Shown here one piece after another: positions 44,201 to 53,833 of a DNA stretch of 64,000 nucleotides. The position numbers and the translations under genes are program-made. Position 1 is the stretch's first letter; each line of letters opens with the position of its first letter. The DNA lies in assembly GCF_000166415.1 (NCBI RefSeq), contig NC_014654.1:558001-622000 (forward strand). The letters are read 5' to 3'. The notes under the pieces were generated by a model, which saw only the letters and a program-made list of their open reading frames with translations, did not search any database and had not been told where the DNA came from. The stretch is from Halanaerobium hydrogeniformans. GTDB taxonomy: Bacteria; Bacillota; Halanaerobiia; Halanaerobiales; Halanaerobiaceae.

Positions 44201-45829
44201 GGTGTTGGCTTGATCTCCCCCCCTCCTCATCATGACATTTATTCTATAGAAGATCTGGCCCAGCTGATTCATGATCTAAAAAATGCCAATCGGAATGCCG
44301 ACATAAATGTTAAATTGGTATCTGAGGTTGGGGTAGGGACCGTAGCAGCTGGAGTGGCCAAGGGTAAAGCAGATGTAATTTTAATCTCTGGTTATGATGG
44401 TGGTACAGGTGCTTCTCCCAGAACAAGTATTAGACATGCAGGTTTACCATGGGAGCTCGGTCTGGCTGAAACTCATCAGACTCTGGTTTTGAATGATTTA
44501 AGAGATAGGGTTAAATTAGAAACTGATGGTAAGATTATGACAGGTAAAGACCTTGCAGTTGCTGCAATGCTGGGAGCTGAAGAATATGGTTTTGCTACAA
44601 CACCTTTAGTTGCCTTAGGTTGTGTTATGATGCGGGTCTGTAATAAAAATACCTGTCCGGTTGGAGTTGCAACCCAGGACCCGGAATTAAGAAAGAAATT
44701 TACAGGTAAACCGGAACATGTTGTTAATTTTATGCGCTTTATGGCTGAAAATCTCAGAGAAGAGATGGCAGCCTTAGGTTTTAGAACAATTGATGAGATG
44801 ATAGGCCGGGTTGATAGATTGGGTAGAGATAAGGCTTTTGATCACTGGAAGGCGAAGGGACTTGATTATTCAGCGATTTTACATCAACCTGAAGTAGCCA
44901 GAAAGAAAGCTGTTTTCTGTCAACAAAAACAGGAACACGGTCTGGAAAATAGTTATGATTTGAGAGAACTGCTTGAGTTATCAAAAGATGCCATTGAAAA
45001 TGGAGAAGCAATAGAAAAAGATCTACCGATTAAAAATACTGACAGGGTGGTTGGAACCATTCTTGGTAGTGAAATAACAAAGAGATATGGTGGAACTGGC
45101 CTAAAAGAAGATACGATCAAATTGAACTTCAAAGGTTCAGCTGGACAGAGTTTTGCCGCCTATTTACCTAAAGGATTAACATTTAGCCTTAGTGGAGATA
45201 GCAACGACTATCTTGGTAAAGGACTTTCTGGTGGTAAGGTAATTGTTAAAAAACCTGCTGAAGCTTCATTTAAGGCTGATGAAAATATCATTATTGGTAA
45301 TGTAGCCTTTTTTGGTGCAACTTCTGGTAAAGCCTATATAGAAGGAGTTGGCGGGGAAAGGTTTGCAGTCCGCAATAGTGGAGTTGAGGCGGTAGTTGAA
45401 GGCCTTGGAGACCATGGTTGTGAATACATGACAGGTGGTAGGGTTGTTGTACTCGGCTCGGTTGGCCGCAATTTTGCTGCCGGGATGACCGGTGGAACTG
45501 CTTATGTGCTTGATCTTAATGGAGATTTTGCTTTAAAGGCCAATCAAGAGATGGTTGATTTAGAAGCTCTGCCTGAGGTAGAAGATGGCCCGATCGTTAA
45601 AGAAATGATAAAAGAACATTTAGCTTACACAGGTAGTCTTAAAGCAGAAGAAATCCTGAACAACTGGGAAGAGTATAAGCATAAATTTGTGAGGGTTATG
45701 CCGAGAGATTATCAGCGGATGATTACAGCAATCGAGGACTTTAAACAGCAGGGATTATGTAGAGAAGATGCCTTAATGAGAGCTTTTGAAGAAAATGCCC
45801 AGGATAAAGCCCGTGTCAGCGGTAACTAA
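41237..45829 (+). CDS. gltB: Glutamate synthase large subunit
   Basis: Makes glutamate from glutamine and 2-oxoglutarate. About 1530 residues, full length. The N-terminal glutaminase domain has the catalytic Cys in [16 protein letters not shown] near residue 21 and [17 protein letters not shown]; the short stretch before the Cys would be removed. The synthase domain carries the FMN region ([20 protein letters not shown]) and the 3Fe-4S Cys cluster ([15 protein letters not shown] near residue 1138). The C-terminal GXGXG beta-helix is rich in Gly ([18 protein letters not shown]). The frame opens at ATG 41228, but that touches the ribosome site AGAAGGA; ATG 41237 is better spaced. gltD follows after 21 bases. 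Confidence 0.96.
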   Translation: MRFSRMPEKQGLYSPEFEHDACGMGFVSHIKGRKSHQIVEQALEVLVNLSHRGATGSEENTGDGAGILLQIPDQFLRAKALENDFKLPEVGDYGVGLVFLPREEEKRNVIVKIIEDITADEGQKVLGWRDVPVDSSEIGNSAREVMPYFKQLFIKRSAEIKAGIDFERKLYLIRKRLEKKIRNSEYKGELYIASLSSRTLVYKGMLTPGQLKGFYPDLSDPELKSAIALIHSRFSTNTFPSWERAHPNRYLIHNGEINTMLGNQNWMRGRESLFASKAFGNDLAELLPVINEDGSDSARFDNALEFLYLSGRSLAHSMMMMIPEPWEHNDLMEEKKRDFYHFHSTLMEAWDGPAAMAFTDGTQVGAVLDRNGLRPSRYYITDDDLLIVASEVGVLDLPEEKIVSKQRLEPGRMLLLDTEKGRIINDKELKAEISAAEPYGEWLDDNLLKMEEINNMEDSEQDLEIDSKRLLRMQKSFGYSYEDLQKILIPMARDGVDPIGSMGNDASLAVLSDQPQLLYNYFKQLFAQVTNPPIDSIREKLITASKSYLGSEGNLLSPEAKSCRQLELEDPFLSNAQLKKIKELDQAGFKTAEIDIIFDKEENDLEKAINEIFAKADSLIENGTNIIILTDKKINADKLPIPALLAVSALHHHLIKNGSRTKVSIVLESGEPREVHHFALLIGYGLDAVNPYLAYASLVDLVKEGHLEMDSKKAVQKYIKAAVKGVIKVMAKMGISTVQSYRGAQIFEAIGIGEEVIDKYFCRTPSRIGGIGLEEIAKESQLRHDSAFKGIKIERDTLDPGSNFAWRKDGEEHLYNPETIYLLQRAVREDNYQLYKEYAAKINDQSDKMLTLRGLLEPDYAAEAIPLEEVEPAENIMKRFKTGAMSYGSISQEAHEALAIAMNRIGGKSNTGEGGEDPDRYTRDANGDLRNSAIKQVASGRFGVDSSYLVSAEEIQIKMAQGAKPGEGGQLPGKKVYPWVAEVRGTTPGVGLISPPPHHDIYSIEDLAQLIHDLKNANRNADINVKLVSEVGVGTVAAGVAKGKADVILISGYDGGTGASPRTSIRHAGLPWELGLAETHQTLVLNDLRDRVKLETDGKIMTGKDLAVAAMLGAEEYGFATTPLVALGCVMMRVCNKNTCPVGVATQDPELRKKFTGKPEHVVNFMRFMAENLREEMAALGFRTIDEMIGRVDRLGRDKAFDHWKAKGLDYSAILHQPEVARKKAVFCQQKQEHGLENSYDLRELLELSKDAIENGEAIEKDLPIKNTDRVVGTILGSEITKRYGGTGLKEDTIKLNFKGSAGQSFAAYLPKGLTFSLSGDSNDYLGKGLSGGKVIVKKPAEASFKADENIIIGNVAFFGATSGKAYIEGVGGERFAVRNSGVEAVVEGLGDHGCEYMTGGRVVVLGSVGRNFAAGMTGGTAYVLDLNGDFALKANQEMVDLEALPEVEDGPIVKEMIKEHLAYTGSLKAEEILNNWEEYKHKFVRVMPRDYQRMITAIEDFKQQGLCREDALMRAFEENAQDKARVSGN

Positions 45830-45850
45830 AGCAGGAGAGGAGAATATATT

Positions 45851-47317
45851 ATGGGTAAAGCAACAGGTTTTATAGAATATCAGCGGGAAGTGCCAGAGGA
45901 GCGCCCGGTTAAAGATAGAATTAAAGACTGGCAGGAGTTTAAAACTAAGTTCAGCGAAGATGCTGCAAAGATTCAGGGAGCCCGCTGTATGGAATGTGGA
46001 ATTCCTTTCTGTCACAGTGGTTTAGAAATCGGAGGAATGGTCTCAGGTTGCCCGGTTAATAATTTGATTCCAGAATGGAATGATTTAATCTATAAGGGGA
46101 AGTGGGAGGAAGCAGTAAAAAGACTGCTTAAAACCAATAATTTTCCCGAGTTTACTGGTCGAGTTTGTCCGGCACCATGTGAGGGTTCCTGTACTTTAGG
46201 ACTTAATGAGCCTGCAGTGACTATTAAACAAAATGAATATCAGATTATAGAAAAAGCCTTTGCTGAAGGCTGGATGGAACCTCAGCCACCTGAAACAAGA
46301 AGTGGAAAATCTGTGGCTGTTGTTGGTTCTGGTCCGGCTGGTCTGGCAGCAGCTGATCAGCTGAACAAGCTGGGACATTGGGTTAAAGTCTATGAACGTC
46401 AGGATAGAATAGGTGGTCTTTTAACCTACGGTATCCCTAATATGAAGCTGGATAAAGAAGAAGTTGTTAAAAGAAGGCTCGATATTATGGAAGCAGAAGG
46501 TGTGGAGTTTGTAGTTAGTACAGAAGTCGGTATTGATATCAGTCTAACAGAACTCCAGAAAGAAAATGATGCTGTTGTGCTGGCAGGAGGAGCTACTAAA
46601 GCAAGAGATTTAAAGGTACCCGGTAGAGATGCTGAAGGAGTTCATTTTGCCGTTAAATTTCTTAAAGAAAACACCAAAAAAGTCTTGGATAAAGATAATC
46701 CTGATTATATTTCAGCAGAAGATAAAGATGTTATAGTAATCGGGGGAGGAGATACAGGTACCGATTGTGTTGCAACTTCTATTCGTCAGGGCTGTAATAG
46801 TGTAACCCAGTTTGAAATTATGCCTCAACCCCCAGAAGCCAGGCAGGATAGTAATCCCTGGCCTGAATGGCCCAAAACAGAAAAAATAGATTATGGGCAA
46901 GAAGAGGCAACAGAACTTTATGGAGCTGATCCGAGAGAGTATCTGATCATGACAAAAGAGATTATTAAAGATGACTCAGGTCATGTTAAAGCAATTAGAA
47001 CTGTAAAAATTAACTGGGATAAAGATGAGCAGGGTAATTTTTATCCTGTAGAAAAAGAGGATACAGAAAAGATCTGGCCTGCTGATCTGGTTTTAATTGC
47101 AATGGGCTTTTTGGGTCCAGAAGAGACTTTGATTAATGCTGCAGGCTTAGAACAGGATGCTCGTTCTAATGTTAAGGCCAATTATGGTGATTTTAGAACC
47201 AATCTCGATGGTGTTTTTGCAGCAGGTGATATGAGAAAAGGTCAGAGTCTGGTTGTTAATGCAATTGATGAAGGTAGAAAAGCGGCTAAATCGGTTGACC
47301 AGTATTTAGCAGAATAA
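45851..47317 (+). CDS. gltD: Glutamate synthase small subunit
   Basis: NADPH-linked flavoprotein partner of GltB, 488 residues. N-terminal 4Fe-4S Cys clusters (GARCMECGIPFCHSG; CPVNNLIPEWND; GRVCPAPCEGSCTLG), FAD-binding VVGSGPAGLAAADQLNKLGH near residue 157, and NADPH-binding VIGGGDTGTDCVATSIRQG near 298. The terminal GVFAAGDMRKGQSLVV is typical. ATG follows AGGAGAGGAG, and the gene is co-transcribed with gltB. Together they assimilate ammonia with glutamine synthetase, which is not in the window. In halophiles glutamate is also a compatible solute. Confidence 0.96.
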   Translation: MGKATGFIEYQREVPEERPVKDRIKDWQEFKTKFSEDAAKIQGARCMECGIPFCHSGLEIGGMVSGCPVNNLIPEWNDLIYKGKWEEAVKRLLKTNNFPEFTGRVCPAPCEGSCTLGLNEPAVTIKQNEYQIIEKAFAEGWMEPQPPETRSGKSVAVVGSGPAGLAAADQLNKLGHWVKVYERQDRIGGLLTYGIPNMKLDKEEVVKRRLDIMEAEGVEFVVSTEVGIDISLTELQKENDAVVLAGGATKARDLKVPGRDAEGVHFAVKFLKENTKKVLDKDNPDYISAEDKDVIVIGGGDTGTDCVATSIRQGCNSVTQFEIMPQPPEARQDSNPWPEWPKTEKIDYGQEEATELYGADPREYLIMTKEIIKDDSGHVKAIRTVKINWDKDEQGNFYPVEKEDTEKIWPADLVLIAMGFLGPEETLINAAGLEQDARSNVKANYGDFRTNLDGVFAAGDMRKGQSLVVNAIDEGRKAAKSVDQYLAE

Positions 47318-47327
47318 ATAGATACAG

Positions 47328-47361
47328 GCAAAAGAGACGAATAAGAGCTCTTTTGCTTGAT
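47328..47361 (+). terminator. Intrinsic terminator after gltD
   Basis: GCAAAAGAG (47328-47336) and CTCTTTTGC (47348-47356), then TTGATTTTT. Confidence 0.75.
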
Positions 47362-47497
47362 TTTTATGCTTTAATGTAGTAAAATTAACTTTAAATAATC
47401 TTTATTATATAAGATTAAAGAATATTTTTTTTGCTTTAGTAATTATTATTTAGGAGCGAGTATTAAAAAAAACGATTTTGAAGGAGGAAATTTAATA

Positions 47498-48232
47498 ATG
47501 AAAAAGATTTTAGTTTTAATGCTTTTAGTTTTTGCTGTTTTTGCATTTAGTTTTTCAGCTTATGCAGAAACATATGTTGTAGGTACAAGTGCTGGTTTTC
47601 CACCTTTTGAGTATGTAGAAGATGGAGAGATCGTTGGTTTCGATATGGATTTAATTACCGAGATCGGTAATCGTCAGGGTTTTGAGGTTGAATTCAGAGA
47701 TATCAGTTTTGATTCTCTAATTCCAGCTTTAACCACAGGTAGTATTGATATCATTGCAGCTGCAATGACAATTACAGAAGAAAGAGCAGAGGTACTTGAC
47801 TTTTCTGATCCCTATTATTCAGCCAATCAAGCTGTTTTAGTTCATGAAGATTCAGAAGAGGGCTTAACAATACTCTTTGGCGATAATGATATTGGTGTAC
47901 AGACAGGTACTACTGGAGATATCTGGGTACAGGATCATTTAGTTGAACCTGGTATTTTAACAGGTAATGTAAGAAACTATGATAGTTTTGTGCTGGTTAT
48001 TAGAGATCTGGCTAACCAGAACATCGATGGTGTTGTTTTAGATAAGCCTGTTGGTGAAACTTACAGTCAGGGTAATCCTGTTAAAGTTGTAGCAGAGATC
48101 ATTACCGGTGAAGAATACGGAATGGCTGTTGCTCAGGGTAATGATGAATTATTAGAAAAAATCAATGCTGGTTTAGAAGAAGTTAGAGAAGATGGAACCA
48201 TGGATGAGTTAATCGAAAAGTATTTTGAGTAA
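47498..48232 (+). CDS. Polar amino-acid ABC transporter, solute-binding protein
   Basis: 244 residues, family 3 binding protein. Signal peptide 1-23 (ends SAYA-E). The mature start VVGTSAGFPPFEYVEDGEIV with GFDMDLITEI is typical, as are SLIPALTTGSIDIIAAAMTI and ERAEVLDFSDPYY; the Arg-Asp ligand contacts for an alpha-amino acid appear present. No lipobox Cys. ATG follows AAGGAGGAAATTTAATA. A hairpin with weak terminator character separates it from the permease genes. Position after gltBD suggests glutamine or glutamate, but specificity cannot be fixed. Confidence 0.92.
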   Translation: MKKILVLMLLVFAVFAFSFSAYAETYVVGTSAGFPPFEYVEDGEIVGFDMDLITEIGNRQGFEVEFRDISFDSLIPALTTGSIDIIAAAMTITEERAEVLDFSDPYYSANQAVLVHEDSEEGLTILFGDNDIGVQTGTTGDIWVQDHLVEPGILTGNVRNYDSFVLVIRDLANQNIDGVVLDKPVGETYSQGNPVKVVAEIITGEEYGMAVAQGNDELLEKINAGLEEVREDGTMDELIEKYFE

Positions 48233-48298
48233 AATAATAATTGAAATTTTAGTTCTAAGCTAGTATAATATTAAATTGTATAAGCTATTGAAATATCT

Positions 48299-48347
48299 AA
48301 AAGCTTAAAGCAGTTGAGTTTATTATTAACTCTGGCTTTAAGCTTTT
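48299..48347 (+). terminator. Attenuator-like hairpin between binding protein and permease
   Basis: AAAAGCTTAAAGC (48299-48311) pairs with GCTTTAAGCTTTT (48335-48347), 13 perfect pairs, with an inner GAGTT/AACTC pairing. A short T-rich end follows. Likely lowers permease-ATPase expression relative to the binding protein. Confidence 0.65.
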
Positions 48348-48395
48348 ATTTTACTAAAACTTTACTATTTTTTTGTTTGAAGAAAGGGTTATTCT

Positions 48396-49085
48396 ATGCT
48401 AGAGAATATTGTTTTAATTCAGAGAGCATTACCATTTTTACTGAGAGGTACGGTTGTAACTATCCAGCTGACATTCTGGAGCCTTCTTTTGGGTGTGGTT
48501 ATCGGGCTGCCGTTAGCTTTTGCTCAGGTTTATGGGAATAAAATTGTTACTTTCTTTACAGCTATTTATGAGAGGATTGCCAGGAGTATTCCCCTGCTGG
48601 TTATACTTTTATTGATTAATTATGCTCTACCGATGTTAGGTTTTAGAATACCTGTTTTTAGAGCAGCTGTATTGGGGATAGGTCTGCGTAGTTCTGCCTA
48701 TCAGTCACAGATCTATCGGGGAGCTATTCAATCTGTCAGTGGTTCTCAGCTTAAGGCAGCTATGTCACTGGGGATGAACAAACTGACTGCTTTTAGCCAT
48801 ATTATTGCACCTCAGGCGATCAGGATTGCTATTCCACCGGTTACCAATGAATCGGCAATTGTGTTAAAAGATACTTCACTTGCTTTTACTATCGGGGTTG
48901 TCGAGCTTGTTAGGCAGGGAGATTACTTTATTGCTACTTCTAATGAACCGATGGTAATTTATCTAACAGTTGCAGCAATATATTTTATTTTAACTACGAC
49001 TATTAACCTGGCCCTGTCCTTATTTGAGAAAAAGTATAAGATACCGGGGATAGGGATTGAAGGAGGACATTCAGATGCCTACTAA
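48396..49085 (+). CDS. Polar amino-acid ABC transporter permease 1
   Basis: 229 residues, HisM/GlnP family with about five spans. N-terminal FLLRGTVVTIQLTFWSLLLG matches the family pattern; the coupling loop reads GSQLKAAMSLGMNKLTAFSHIIAPQA, and SIPLLVILLLINYALP is also characteristic. ATG 48396 follows GAAAGGG. Its end overlaps the ATPase start by 11 bases. A second, different permease follows the ATPase, so the channel is probably a heterodimer. Confidence 0.92.
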   Translation: MLENIVLIQRALPFLLRGTVVTIQLTFWSLLLGVVIGLPLAFAQVYGNKIVTFFTAIYERIARSIPLLVILLLINYALPMLGFRIPVFRAAVLGIGLRSSAYQSQIYRGAIQSVSGSQLKAAMSLGMNKLTAFSHIIAPQAIRIAIPPVTNESAIVLKDTSLAFTIGVVELVRQGDYFIATSNEPMVIYLTVAAIYFILTTTINLALSLFEKKYKIPGIGIEGGHSDAY

Positions 49086-49833
49086 GCATTTATTAAAAAT
49101 AGAGGATTTACACCACAGCTTTGGTGATGAGGAAGTTTTAAAAGGTATATCTCTTGCTCTAGATAAAGGAGAAACCAAAGTTATTGTAGGACCAAGTGGT
49201 ACCGGAAAAAGCACAATTTTAAATAATATCATTCGTTTAGTACCTCCTGTTAGTGGTAAAATTTATTTAGAAGATGTAGAGATTACTTCTACTAAAAAGA
49301 TCAACCAGATTAGACAGCAGATTGGTTTTGTTTTTCAGGATTTTGGGCTGTTTAATCATTTAACTGCTAAAGGAAATGTGATGATTGGTTTAACAAAGGT
49401 TAAAAAAATGGATAAAAAAGAGGCCGAAAAAATTGCTATAGAAGAGTTAGATAGAGTTGGAATCGGTAATTATGCAAACTCTTATCCATCTCAGTTATCA
49501 GGTGGTCAAAAACAGCGGGTTGGTATAGCTAGAGCTCTCGCTATGAAGCCCAAATTGATCTTATTTGATGAACCGACTTCTTCTTTAGATCCTGAACTAA
49601 CCGGAGAAGTTTTAACAGTTATGAAAAACTTAGCTCAGGAAGGTATGACGATGTTAATTGTTACTCATGAGATGGGTTTTGCCAGAACTGTTGCTGATGA
49701 GCTTATATTTATGGAGGGTGGTCATATTGTTGAACAGGGGCCTCCAGAAAAATTATTTAAAAATCCTGAACACAAAAGAACCAGGGAATTTCTCTTTAAG
49801 CTCACAGACTTATATGGTGAGGGTGAAGAATAA
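49075..49833 (+). CDS. Polar amino-acid ABC transporter ATPase
   Basis: About 252 residues. Walker A GPSGTGKSTILN near residue 37, Q-loop FVFQDFGLFNHLTAKGNV, signature LSGGQKQRVGIARAL near 141, Walker B LILFDEPTSSLDPEL and switch VTHEMGFARTVAD. The frame opens at TTG 49057, but ATG 49075 lies eight bases after AGGAGG, so it is the start. The stop TAA shares one base with the ATG of the next permease (TAATG), giving tight coupling. Confidence 0.95.
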   Translation: MPTKHLLKIEDLHHSFGDEEVLKGISLALDKGETKVIVGPSGTGKSTILNNIIRLVPPVSGKIYLEDVEITSTKKINQIRQQIGFVFQDFGLFNHLTAKGNVMIGLTKVKKMDKKEAEKIAIEELDRVGIGNYANSYPSQLSGGQKQRVGIARALAMKPKLILFDEPTSSLDPELTGEVLTVMKNLAQEGMTMLIVTHEMGFARTVADELIFMEGGHIVEQGPPEKLFKNPEHKRTREFLFKLTDLYGEGEE

Positions 49834-50495
49834 TGCTAGATATCTTTCTTGATTTTTATCCGGTCTTATTTAGAGGTCTGGGAGTTACCATAATGATCAC
49901 TCTTATTTCTTGTACTTCAGGCACTATTTTAGGGATTTTTCTTTCCCTGGGTAAGATTTATGGAAATAAGCTGATTTCAAGAACGGTAACAGCCTTTATT
50001 GCTGTTATCAGGGGAACCCCTTTACTGGTTCAGCTTTTCATAATATATTATGGCTTACCTGCTTATGGAATTCGTTTTGCTCCAATTACTGCAGCTGTAA
50101 TCAGCTTTATCATTAATTCTGGAGCTTATCAGGCAGAGTATTTAAGAGGTTCTATTCAATCTGTAAGTTCAGGTCAGCTTAAAGCTGCTCTTTCTTTAGG
50201 AATGACCAAATGGATGGGGATTATCTATGTTGTTTTACCACAGGCATTAAGGAGGGTTATTCCCGCCTGGACAAATGAATTTATTTATATGATCAAGTAT
50301 TCTTCTTTAGCCTATGTTATCGGTGCTAAAGAATTGATGACAGAAGGTAAGTTAATTGCCAGTCGTAATTATCAGTTTTTTAATGTTTATATGGTTGTAG
50401 CTTTAATTTATCTTGTTGTGATAATTATCTTTGTTTATCTATTTAATAAGTTTGAAAAGAAAGTTGCTATACCAGGTTTTGATTTTGAAAGGTAG
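49833..50495 (+). CDS. Polar amino-acid ABC transporter permease 2
   Basis: 220 residues, same family as the first permease, about five spans. Starts FYPVLFRGLGVTIMITLISC, with RGTPLLVQLFIIYYGLP and the coupling loop SSGQLKAALSLGMTKWMGIIYVVLPQA. It is more like the classical family (RGTPLLVQ) than permease 1, whose matching segment is SIPLLV. Last gene of the transport operon, followed by a strong terminator. Confidence 0.93.
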   Translation: MLDIFLDFYPVLFRGLGVTIMITLISCTSGTILGIFLSLGKIYGNKLISRTVTAFIAVIRGTPLLVQLFIIYYGLPAYGIRFAPITAAVISFIINSGAYQAEYLRGSIQSVSSGQLKAALSLGMTKWMGIIYVVLPQALRRVIPAWTNEFIYMIKYSSLAYVIGAKELMTEGKLIASRNYQFFNVYMVVALIYLVVIIIFVYLFNKFEKKVAIPGFDFER

Positions 50496-50522
50496 ATAGG
50501 AAAAAATATCTTTATATTATAT

Positions 50523-50569
50523 CTCAACCATTAAAGAAATTGAATTTTCTTTGCTGGTTGAGTTTTTTT
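50523..50569 (+). terminator. Intrinsic terminator after the amino-acid transporter operon
   Basis: CTCAACCA (50523-50530) with TGGTTGAG (50555-50562), inner AAAGAAATT/AATTTTCTTT pairing, then T7. Confidence 0.9.
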
Positions 50570-50635
50570 ATGCCTTTAGATAAAAAAATAATAGAATTAA
50601 AACCTTTTAATGGAATTATATAGAAATAAAAAATA

Positions 50636-50685
50636 GAAAGTTTTCCATTTTAGCTATAAAAAAAGCAAATAAAACGAAAATTTTC
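50636..50685. promoter_or_regulatory. Operator-like pair upstream of the ygc-like cluster
   Basis: GAAAGTTTTC (50636-50645) and the perfect palindrome GAAAATTTTC (50676-50685), centres 40 bases apart, just before the promoter. GAAA-NN-TTTC half-sites are plausible targets for an RpiR regulator such as the one at 61.7 kb. AT-rich context makes chance likely. Confidence 0.3.
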
Positions 50686-50696
50686 TACATTTTCTC

Positions 50697-50725
50697 TTGA
50701 CATCGACAAATTCGCGTATTATAAT
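50697..50725 (+). promoter_or_regulatory. Consensus sigma-A promoter of the ygc-like cluster
   Basis: TTGACA at 50697-50702 and TATAAT at 50720-50725 with a 17-base spacer: a perfect match to consensus at the right place for the 50.8 kb operon. Confidence 0.88.
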
Positions 50726-50790
50726 GAGTTTAAATTGAAATAGTCAAATAAATTCAAAGATTAAAAATTATTAAAATGAGGTGGGAGAAA

Positions 50791-52293
50791 GTGAGTATAG
50801 CTCAGAAAGGTAAAAAGAAAGTAGTTGTTCAAAATTTAATTGATTTATTATCAGAAAAACAGGTAAATACCAATGAAGAAGATTTATATGAAGCATCAGT
50901 GGATAGGTATAAAAAATTTGCTTTTGCACGCAATGCTATTGATGTTCCAAAACCGGTAGCGATAGTCTATCCGAATTCCTCAGAAGAAGTAAGCAGCATT
51001 TTAGAATTTTGTAATCAGCAAAAGATTAATGTAATTCCTAGGAGTGGTGATACTTCAACAGAAGGGGGGTTAGAAAACTGGAAAGAAAATACCATAATTA
51101 TTGATGCAGAAAATTTAGACAAGATTGTAGATATTAATACTTATAATATGGAAGCAAAAGTTCAGGCAGGAGTACCATTAGAAGAACTTGAAAATGCCCT
51201 TAGAGAAAAAGGATTTACAACTGGACATTCTCCACAATCTAAACCTGTAGCAAAAATGGGTGGACTTGTGGCAACAAGAAGTATAGGGCAGCTTTCAACT
51301 TTATATGGTGGAATCGAAGATATGGTTATTGGATTAGAGTGTGTATTTCCTGATGGGCATATTGCTAATATCAAAAATGTTCCCAGAAGAGCTGGTGGCC
51401 CAGATATAAGGCATATTGCAATTGGAAATGAGGGTACACTCTGTTACATAACAGAAGTTACAGTAAAAATATTTAAATATTATCCTGATAATAATAAGTT
51501 TTTCGGATATCTCACAGAAGATATAGAAACAGGGATAAAAGTGCTAAGAGAAGTAATGGTTAATGGTTATCGTCCTTCAGTAGCAAGAGCATATTCTGAA
51601 GAGGATGCTAATCAACATTTCTATCACTTCAGTAAAGACAAATGTGTTTTGATTTTAATGGCAGAAGGACCAGAAAATATTGTTGAGGCTACTGGTGAAG
51701 CAATTGAAGAAGCAGTTAAAAAGTTTAGTGATGGTATTATCGAAGAGGTGGATAGTGAACTAATTGAAAACTGGTTTAATAACTTAAACTGGTCACAGCA
51801 AGATATTGATGATGAATATGAAGGTATGATTGAAAATGATTCGCATACTGGATTTACTACAGAAATATCTGCTAATTGGGAAACTATACCGGTAATTTAT
51901 AATAATGTCATGAAAAGAATTAAAGAAGAATTTCCTCGTGCTCATGAATTAACTTTGCTTGGTGGTCATTCATCTCACAGTTACATTAATGGGACAAATT
52001 TATATTTTGTCTACAATTATGAAATTAATTGTGCACCTGAAGATGAATTAAGGGTTTATCACCATCCAATTCACAAGATTATTGTAGACGAGACCTTAAA
52101 ACAGGGTGGTTCAATGTGTCATCACCATGGAATAGGAAAATACAGAAGTGAATGGACTAAAGAAGAACATGGATCTGCTTATTATATGTTAGAAAAACTA
52201 AAAGAGGCGTTCGACCCTAATGATATTATGAATTATGGATCAATTTTCCCAAAAGAAGATGGAATTAAAAAATATATAAATAAAGAAAAATAA
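50791..52293 (+). CDS. FAD-linked oxidoreductase (VAO/GlcD type), YgcU-like
   Basis: About 500 residues. N-terminal FAD-binding PCMH-like domain (PVAIVYPNSSEEVSSILEFC, then NVIPRSGDTSTEGGLENW, MGGLVATRSIGQLSTLYGG) and the C-terminal cap with a His-rich active-site segment GGSMCHHHGIGKYRSEW and FDPNDIMNYGSIFP. These enzymes oxidise 2-hydroxyacids, alkyl ethers or sugar-like alcohols. Two ETF genes nearby suggest that its electrons go to EtfAB. GTG 50791 follows GAGGTGGGAG; the ATG at 50776 precedes the ribosome site and is less likely. First gene of a cluster with the gene set of E. coli ygcU-S-R-Q-W-E. Confidence 0.88.
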   Translation: MSIAQKGKKKVVVQNLIDLLSEKQVNTNEEDLYEASVDRYKKFAFARNAIDVPKPVAIVYPNSSEEVSSILEFCNQQKINVIPRSGDTSTEGGLENWKENTIIIDAENLDKIVDINTYNMEAKVQAGVPLEELENALREKGFTTGHSPQSKPVAKMGGLVATRSIGQLSTLYGGIEDMVIGLECVFPDGHIANIKNVPRRAGGPDIRHIAIGNEGTLCYITEVTVKIFKYYPDNNKFFGYLTEDIETGIKVLREVMVNGYRPSVARAYSEEDANQHFYHFSKDKCVLILMAEGPENIVEATGEAIEEAVKKFSDGIIEEVDSELIENWFNNLNWSQQDIDDEYEGMIENDSHTGFTTEISANWETIPVIYNNVMKRIKEEFPRAHELTLLGGHSSHSYINGTNLYFVYNYEINCAPEDELRVYHHPIHKIIVDETLKQGGSMCHHHGIGKYRSEWTKEEHGSAYYMLEKLKEAFDPNDIMNYGSIFPKEDGIKKYINKEK

Positions 52294-52301
52294 ATAAAAA
52301 A

Positions 52302-52369
52302 GAGGTATCCTTCTTTGAATTTCTAATAAAACAACAGCCATTGTTCTAATATTCAAAGAAGGAATCCTC
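52302..52369 (+). other. Long intercistronic hairpin after the FAD oxidase gene
   Basis: 19-base arms 52302-52320 and 52351-52369 (core ATCCTTCTTTGAAT / ATTCAAAGAAGGAAT), no T run. Likely a processing or stabilising structure within the operon transcript; the 235-base spacer shows no other feature. Confidence 0.6.
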
Positions 52370-52528
52370 AATTAATATTTTATCAGAAAAGAACTTAAAT
52401 TAAAATAGATTATTAGTTTGATTTTTGATAAAATAAATTATTTTTATTTTTAAAATTTAGAATCTTTTAAATTTATCAAAACTAGTAATTAGCTTTCAGT
52501 AGCTTTGTAATTAAAAAAGGAGGGAATT

Positions 52529-53827
52529 ATGCTTAATAAAATAAAAAAGAAAGATTTAAAAAGATATATTCAATTTTCATTAGTAGTTTTAGCTGCAGGT
52601 GCTATTTATCCAGTCGTATATATGAGAACTCAATTTCAAGAAACCATACTCGAAGTATTTAATATGACGAGTGGCCAATTCAATAATATTTACTCTATTT
52701 TGGGTATAGTATTTATTGTTGGCTATCTACCTAGTGGGTTATTGAGTGACAAATTTTCAGCTAAAAATTTATTGACAGTATCACTTTTAGGGACTGCTGC
52801 TGGTGGTTTTTGGTTTGCTCAGGTACCAGACTACCCTCAAGTACAAATAATTTTCGCTATATGGGGCTTCTTTACAGTATTTACCTTTTGGAGTGCCCAT
52901 ATGAAATTAGTTAAAATGATGTCTACAGATGATGATGAAGGAAGATTTTTTGGTATACTTGATGGTGGTCGAGGAATTATAGAGGCTGGATTGGGAAGTG
53001 TAGCAGCTTTCATTTTTGCTCAAGTTCTTGGATCGAGTACTGAACTAGCAATAAAAACAGATGCTTTAACGTCTGTCATATATATGTATTCTTTTGTTTT
53101 ATTGATTACAGCTGTTTTAATATTTATTTTTGTAGAAAAGCAACAGAAAGATTTGGAATCTAAAGCTGATAAGTCTAAAGCTTCATCTTTTAAGCTTTCC
53201 GATCTTAAAAAAGTGTTTAAAAATAAATATATTTATTTACAGGGCGGAATTGTATTTATGGGTTACTCAGTTTTTTGGACTTCATATTATGTTGGAGGTT
53301 TTTTAGAAACAAATGTAGGTGTGACTTCAGTTGCAGTTGGAACAATTATGGGTATAGTACTTTGGATGCGACCACTTGGAGGTTTTTTAGGAGGATATTT
53401 AGCAGACAAAGTAGGTAAGGAAAAAACTGTAGGTGGAGCAATATTGGGAGCATCTATTACTTTGGTATTAATAGCCACCTTACCAACTGCAATAAATAAT
53501 TATATATTTTATACATTAGCTATAATCTTGGCTATATTTTATTATGCAATTCGAGGGACCTATTGGGCTTTATTGGGAAAAGCTAATATTAGTCCATTAA
53601 TTCTGGGAACTGGAATTGGAATTATTTCATTAATTGGTTATTTTCCAGATATTTTGATACCACAGTTGAATTCATTTTTATTTAATACATTTGGTGATAC
53701 CGGTGGTTATAATGCATACTTTTTGGTTAGTGCATTTATAGGTTTATGTGGTGTACTAATAGCTGGTATTTATTATAAGATTAATCAAAAAGAAATAAAA
53801 GAAAATGCAGAGAAAGAGGTTGCATAA
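52529..53827 (+). CDS. MFS transporter, YgcS-like
   Basis: 432 residues, about 12 spans. Starts with a short charged N-terminus, then FSLVVLAAGAIYPVVYMRTQ. The MFS loop 2-3 motif appears as GYLPSGLLSDKFSAKNLLT, and a second copy after span 8 is GGFLGGYLADKVGKEKTV. A charged central loop (EKQQKDLESKADKSKASSF) splits the halves. ATG follows AAAGGAGGGAATT. Position between the FAD oxidase and the ETF genes suggests that it imports the pathway substrate. Confidence 0.88.
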   Translation: MLNKIKKKDLKRYIQFSLVVLAAGAIYPVVYMRTQFQETILEVFNMTSGQFNNIYSILGIVFIVGYLPSGLLSDKFSAKNLLTVSLLGTAAGGFWFAQVPDYPQVQIIFAIWGFFTVFTFWSAHMKLVKMMSTDDDEGRFFGILDGGRGIIEAGLGSVAAFIFAQVLGSSTELAIKTDALTSVIYMYSFVLLITAVLIFIFVEKQQKDLESKADKSKASSFKLSDLKKVFKNKYIYLQGGIVFMGYSVFWTSYYVGGFLETNVGVTSVAVGTIMGIVLWMRPLGGFLGGYLADKVGKEKTVGGAILGASITLVLIATLPTAINNYIFYTLAIILAIFYYAIRGTYWALLGKANISPLILGTGIGIISLIGYFPDILIPQLNSFLFNTFGDTGGYNAYFLVSAFIGLCGVLIAGIYYKINQKEIKENAEKEVA

Positions 53828-53833
53828 ATAATT

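Noticed and set aside
48314-48541. 75-codon frame overlapping the first amino-acid permease gene
   Set aside because: It begins inside the attenuator hairpin, overlaps the well-supported permease start in another frame and matches no family.
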